Position numbers and translations under genes: made by a program
Shown: in pieces, positions 60,771-64,000 of the stretch
How the letters are laid out: the number at the start of each line of letters is the position of its first letter
Numbering within the stretch: the stretch's first letter is position 1
Notes under the pieces: model-generated
Seen by the model: only the letters and a program-made list of their open reading frames with translations
The model's database searches: none
Told to the model about the DNA's origin: nothing
NCBI RefSeq assembly: GCF_002943755.1
Contig: NZ_MQUB01000001.1
Span: forward strand, 2,893,653 to 2,957,652
Reading direction: 5' to 3'
DNA from: Aureitalea marina
GTDB lineage: Bacteria > Bacteroidota > Bacteroidia > Flavobacteriales > Flavobacteriaceae
DNA length: 64,000 nucleotides

Positions 60771-61632
60771 CCGTACGCAGGTTCAAAAAGCGTTGTGTGG
60801 CAAAGAAGGTGCTAATCCAGGTTATGATAAAGCCCATGATCAGTATAAAACCGACCAATCCGGCCAGCATCGCCCTGTCTTCCGTAAAGCCTAGTTCCGG
60901 GAAACTCTGGTCCAGGTAGTACAGCACTCCTGCCATTCCGGCAATGGCCAGGGCAGCACCAATTAATCCCAATCGGATGCTTCTCCAGATAAAGGGACCT
61001 CGGATAAAGCGTTTGGTAGCGCCCACCATCTGCATGGTTTTAATGGTGAAGCGTTTGGCGTAAACCGACAAGCGGATAGAACTGTTGATGAGCAGCACCG
61101 CTATGAATAAAAAGACCCCGCTGAGTACCAATATCCAGAAGCTGATCTTTTTGATGTTGTCATTCAGTAAGGCGATCAGCGGTTTGTCGTAAACCACCTC
61201 GTCCACAAAGTCCTTGGTCATGATCTCCTCGGTAATGGTCTCCAGTATTTCCGGGGAGACAAAATCGGCCTTCAGATAGACATCAATACTGTTTTGCAGA
61301 GGATTGTACCCTAAAAAGTCCATAAAGTCTTCCCCTATATCAGCGCTGTGCGCTTCGGCGGCTTCTTCTTTGGAAATGTATTGGGTGCTTTTGGTGTATT
61401 CCGCCAGGGCCAGGCTTTGCTTTAGTTGGTTGATCTCTACCTCCTTGGCGCTGTCCTTCAGGTATACCGAAAGGGCGATCTGTTCCTTGAAATGATCGGC
61501 CACGTTCTTAGTATTCAATACCAGCAAACCCAGTAATCCGAGTAAAAAAAGTACCAAAGAAATACTGACCACGACCGAGATATAGGAGGAAAAGAGACGG
61601 CGGCGTTGATATTTTTCGAAAGATGAGGCCAT
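60754..61632 (-). CDS. ftsX: Cell-division permease FtsX
   Basis: A 292-residue protein with an N-terminal membrane segment (about 19-40), a periplasmic loop of about 125 residues (ending SPEILETITEEIMTKDFVDE) and three more membrane segments in the permease part (KTMQMVGATKRFIRGPFIW). FtsX couples the FtsE ATPase to peptidoglycan hydrolases at division. No ftsE gene is next to it, which is common in this phylum. It heads a minus-strand block. Confidence 0.95.
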   Translation of the reverse strand: MASSFEKYQRRRLFSSYISVVVSISLVLFLLGLLGLLVLNTKNVADHFKEQIALSVYLKDSAKEVEINQLKQSLALAEYTKSTQYISKEEAAEAHSADIGEDFMDFLGYNPLQNSIDVYLKADFVSPEILETITEEIMTKDFVDEVVYDKPLIALLNDNIKKISFWILVLSGVFLFIAVLLINSSIRLSVYAKRFTIKTMQMVGATKRFIRGPFIWRSIRLGLIGAALAIAGMAGVLYYLDQSFPELGFTEDRAMLAGLVGFILIMGFIITWISTFFATQRFLNLRTDELYY

Positions 61633-61695
61633 AAGCGGGTGTGATGTGGTTAAAAATACAATGATTTTTCCTTCCGAACTTACTAACGTCTAAAC

Positions 61696-61726
61696 TTTTG
61701 TCTTTCGTACAATAGGCTTAATTTTG
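61696..61726 (+). promoter_or_regulatory. Promoter of leuS
   Basis: A TTTTG element (61696-61700) stands 18 bases upstream of TAATTTTG (61719-61726), which fits the Bacteroidota consensus TTTG-N18-TAnnTTTG. Transcription would begin about 15-20 bases before the start codon. Confidence 0.75.
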
Positions 61727-61748
61727 CTCACTTGAAATTGGAGCGGGC

Positions 61749-64000
61749 ATGAGCAAGTATCACTTTAACGAAATTGAGTCCAGGTGGCAGCAATACTGGG
61801 CTGATAACCAGACTTTCCGGGCAGAGAATCAGTCCGATAAACCCAAGTACTACGTACTGGATATGTTTCCTTATCCATCCGGTGCCGGTTTACACGTGGG
61901 CCACCCCCTGGGTTATATCGCCAGTGATATCTACGCACGCTACAAAAGGCATAAAGGCTTTAATGTCTTACATCCACAGGGATACGATTCCTTCGGTCTC
62001 CCAGCCGAGCAATATGCCATTCAAACCGGGCAACACCCGCGAAAGACCACCCAGGAGAATATAGCCCGGTATCGGGCGCAGCTGGATAAGATGGGCTTTT
62101 CCTTTGACTGGAGCCGGGAAGTCAGAACTTCAGATCCCGCTTACTACCGTTGGACCCAATGGATCTTCGGCCAGTTGTTCGAAAGTTGGTATGACAATAC
62201 CCAGGACAAGGCCCGGCCCATCAGGGAGCTAATTGCCATTTTCGAAAAAAGTGGCAACCAGGAACTCGATGCATCTTGTGACGACGACACTCCGGCATTT
62301 GCCGCATCAGACTGGTCCGGATTCTCAGGCGAAAAGAAACAACAACTATTACTTAATTATCGCCTCACCTATTTGGCCGATACCGAAGTGAATTGGTGCC
62401 CGGAGTTGGGAACCGTTTTGGCCAACGATGAGGTGATCAACGGGCTTTCCGAACGTGGTGGTTTTCCGGTAGTTCGTAAGAAGATGCGCCAATGGAGTAT
62501 GCGGATCTCCGCTTACGCCCAGCGTTTATTGGACGGATTGGCTACTATAGACTGGCCACAACCCCTTAAAGAGTCTCAGACCAATTGGATCGGGCGAAGC
62601 AAAGGAGCCAGTGTGACCTTCCAGGTAGAGGGATCGGATCAAACCATCGAGGTGTTCACTACCCGTCCGGATACCATCTTCGGGGTCAGTTTTATGACTC
62701 TGGCACCGGAACACGATCTGGTGGACCAGATCACAACTGAACAGCAAAAAGAAGCGATAGCCGCATACGTAGAGGCAACCTCGCGAAGAAGCGAACGGGA
62801 ACGGATGGCCGATGTCAAGACCATCAGTGGTGAATTTACCGGGGCCTATGCCATTCATCCTTTTACCGAAGATCGCATCCCGATCTGGATAGGGGATTAT
62901 GTGTTGGCGGGCTATGGAACCGGGGCAGTGATGTCCGTTCCTTGTGGAGACCAACGCGATTACGACTTCGCCAAGCATTTCGATATTCCGATCCCGAACA
63001 TTTTTGAGGGTGTCGATATTTCTGAGGAAGCATTTGCGGACAAGGAGAACACGGTTATTGCCAATTCGGACTTTATCAATGGTCTGGGTTATGCCCAGGC
63101 ATCGGCCAAGGTGATAGCAGCTTTGGAGGAGAAAGGACAGGGAGAAGGTCGAATCAACTACCGCTTGAGAGATGCTGTCTTTAGCCGTCAGCGCTATTGG
63201 GGAGAGCCATTCCCGATCTACTACAAGGATGGCCTGCCTCAACGGATAGAAGATCAGTATTTACCCTTGACCTTGCCGGATGTAGAAAAATATTTGCCCA
63301 CAGAGGACGGGGACCCGCCCTTGGGCCGAGCCACGGTTTGGGCCTGGGATACAGAGAAAGGCGAAGTGGTCAGTAATGACCGGATCGATCATAAGACCGT
63401 ATTCCCATTGGAATTGAACACCATGCCGGGATGGGCAGGCAGTAGTTGCTATATGTTCCGCTATATGGATGCTACCAACGATAAGGAGTTTGCCTCCCAG
63501 CAAGCCTTGAACTACTGGCAGCAGGTCGATCTGTATTTGGGAGGTAGTGAGCACGCCACCGGCCACCTGCTTTATAGCCGTTTCTGGACCAAGTTCATGT
63601 TTGATCGAGGGTATCTACCGGTGGATGAGCCGGCCAAGAAATTGATCAACCAGGGGATGATTCTGGGCGAAAGTGCTTTTGTCTATCGGGTGGAAGGTCA
63701 GAACAAGCTGGTCACAGCTTCCCAAAAGGAAAATTATAAGACTCAGCCCCTTCATGCCGATGTGTTCATGGTGAACACCTCCAACGAATTGGATATAGAG
63801 GCCTTCCGTAAATGGAGACCGGAGTTTGAGCAAGCGGAATTTATTACCGAAGATGACGGCTCCTTTAAGGTAAACAGGGAGGTAGAGAAGATGTCCAAGA
63901 GCAAGTACAATGTGGTCAATCCCGATCATATCTGCGAGCGGTACGGAGCCGACACCCTGCGCATGTATGAGATGTTCCTCGGGCCATTAGAGCAAGCCAA
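61749..64000 (+). CDS. leuS: Leucine-tRNA ligase, 3' end cut by the window
   Basis: The first 750 or so codons of a class I aminoacyl-tRNA synthetase that charges tRNA-Leu. The HIGH motif is in GAGLHVGHPLGY (about residues 46-57), the editing domain includes TTRPDTIFG, and the KMSKS motif is in VEKMSKSKYN near residue 720. The open frame has no stop and leaves the window, so the protein is longer than what is seen. The sequence NFVNLHPQGYDSFGLPAEQYA-type region near HIGH is intact (HPQGYDSFGLPAEQYA). Confidence 0.96.
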   Translation, partial: MSKYHFNEIESRWQQYWADNQTFRAENQSDKPKYYVLDMFPYPSGAGLHVGHPLGYIASDIYARYKRHKGFNVLHPQGYDSFGLPAEQYAIQTGQHPRKTTQENIARYRAQLDKMGFSFDWSREVRTSDPAYYRWTQWIFGQLFESWYDNTQDKARPIRELIAIFEKSGNQELDASCDDDTPAFAASDWSGFSGEKKQQLLLNYRLTYLADTEVNWCPELGTVLANDEVINGLSERGGFPVVRKKMRQWSMRISAYAQRLLDGLATIDWPQPLKESQTNWIGRSKGASVTFQVEGSDQTIEVFTTRPDTIFGVSFMTLAPEHDLVDQITTEQQKEAIAAYVEATSRRSERERMADVKTISGEFTGAYAIHPFTEDRIPIWIGDYVLAGYGTGAVMSVPCGDQRDYDFAKHFDIPIPNIFEGVDISEEAFADKENTVIANSDFINGLGYAQASAKVIAALEEKGQGEGRINYRLRDAVFSRQRYWGEPFPIYYKDGLPQRIEDQYLPLTLPDVEKYLPTEDGDPPLGRATVWAWDTEKGEVVSNDRIDHKTVFPLELNTMPGWAGSSCYMFRYMDATNDKEFASQQALNYWQQVDLYLGGSEHATGHLLYSRFWTKFMFDRGYLPVDEPAKKLINQGMILGESAFVYRVEGQNKLVTASQKENYKTQPLHADVFMVNTSNELDIEAFRKWRPEFEQAEFITEDDGSFKVNREVEKMSKSKYNVVNPDHICERYGADTLRMYEMFLGPLEQA

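Noticed and set aside
1-64000. tRNA, rRNA or tmRNA genes
   Set aside because: I saw no cloverleaf or conserved rRNA segment anywhere in the window, though short RNAs could be missed by eye.

Overview
The window is a piece of a Bacteroidota chromosome, most likely from the Flavobacteriaceae. Evidence for this includes TAnnTTTG-type promoters, little sign of Shine-Dalgarno sequences, a peptidylarginine deiminase-like protein with a C-terminal sorting domain, a riboswitch-controlled TonB-dependent receptor, and families common in this phylum (DUF2490, DUF3098, DUF3127, DUF4301, DUF6090). It falls into two parts that look different in base composition: an AT-rich accessory region (1 to about 37.5 kb) and a more GC-rich core region (about 37.6 to 64 kb).

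The accessory region is a very large integron-like cassette array. I count 47 complete cassettes plus one partial cassette at the left edge. Nearly all carry a single gene on the minus strand, and they are separated by 47 attC-like sites of 53 to 245 bases. Each site opens with a box ending in AAC and closes with a box starting with GTT. Each cassette starts and ends with its own private inverted repeat of about 10 bases, as expected if cassettes excise and insert at the GTT. The sites fall into four main families (A, 18 sites; B, 5; C, 7; D, 8), one A/B chimera, one D-like variant and seven singletons. Three cassettes occur twice. About 36 of 46 cassette genes encode membrane proteins, lipoproteins or secreted proteins. 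The rest include a TrmH/SpoU RNA methyltransferase, a possible HEPN protein and DUF4288 and DUF695 proteins.

At the proximal end (right side) of the array lies a tyrosine recombinase gene in the same orientation as the cassettes. Its catalytic residues are intact, but the spacing between the first Arg and the His is 89 residues, as in XerC/D, rather than about 131 as in IntI1. It therefore appears to lack the insertion that defines integron integrases. A candidate attI lies between this gene and the first cassette. The array with this recombinase is the best candidate in the window for an undescribed system. A further signal is that mismatches between the arms of the sites are almost always G opposite T on the plus strand, so only the non-coding strand folds cleanly.

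The core region holds ordinary genes. They are ahcY; an operon with a phosphopantetheinyl transferase, a geranylgeranylglyceryl-phosphate synthase-like protein, a PnuC-type transporter, a NadR-like kinase, a DUF4301 protein and ArfB; a TPP riboswitch with a TonB-dependent receptor; greA with a HIT protein; a histidine kinase; a flavin reductase-like protein; a DUF3127 protein; an AtoE-like transporter; aat; the deiminase; tag; a thioredoxin-like protein; a TonB-like protein; the block ftsX - lipoprotein - DUF3098 - uppP - truB; and the first 2.25 kb of leuS, which runs off the right edge. I found no tRNA, rRNA, CRISPR array or insertion sequence.
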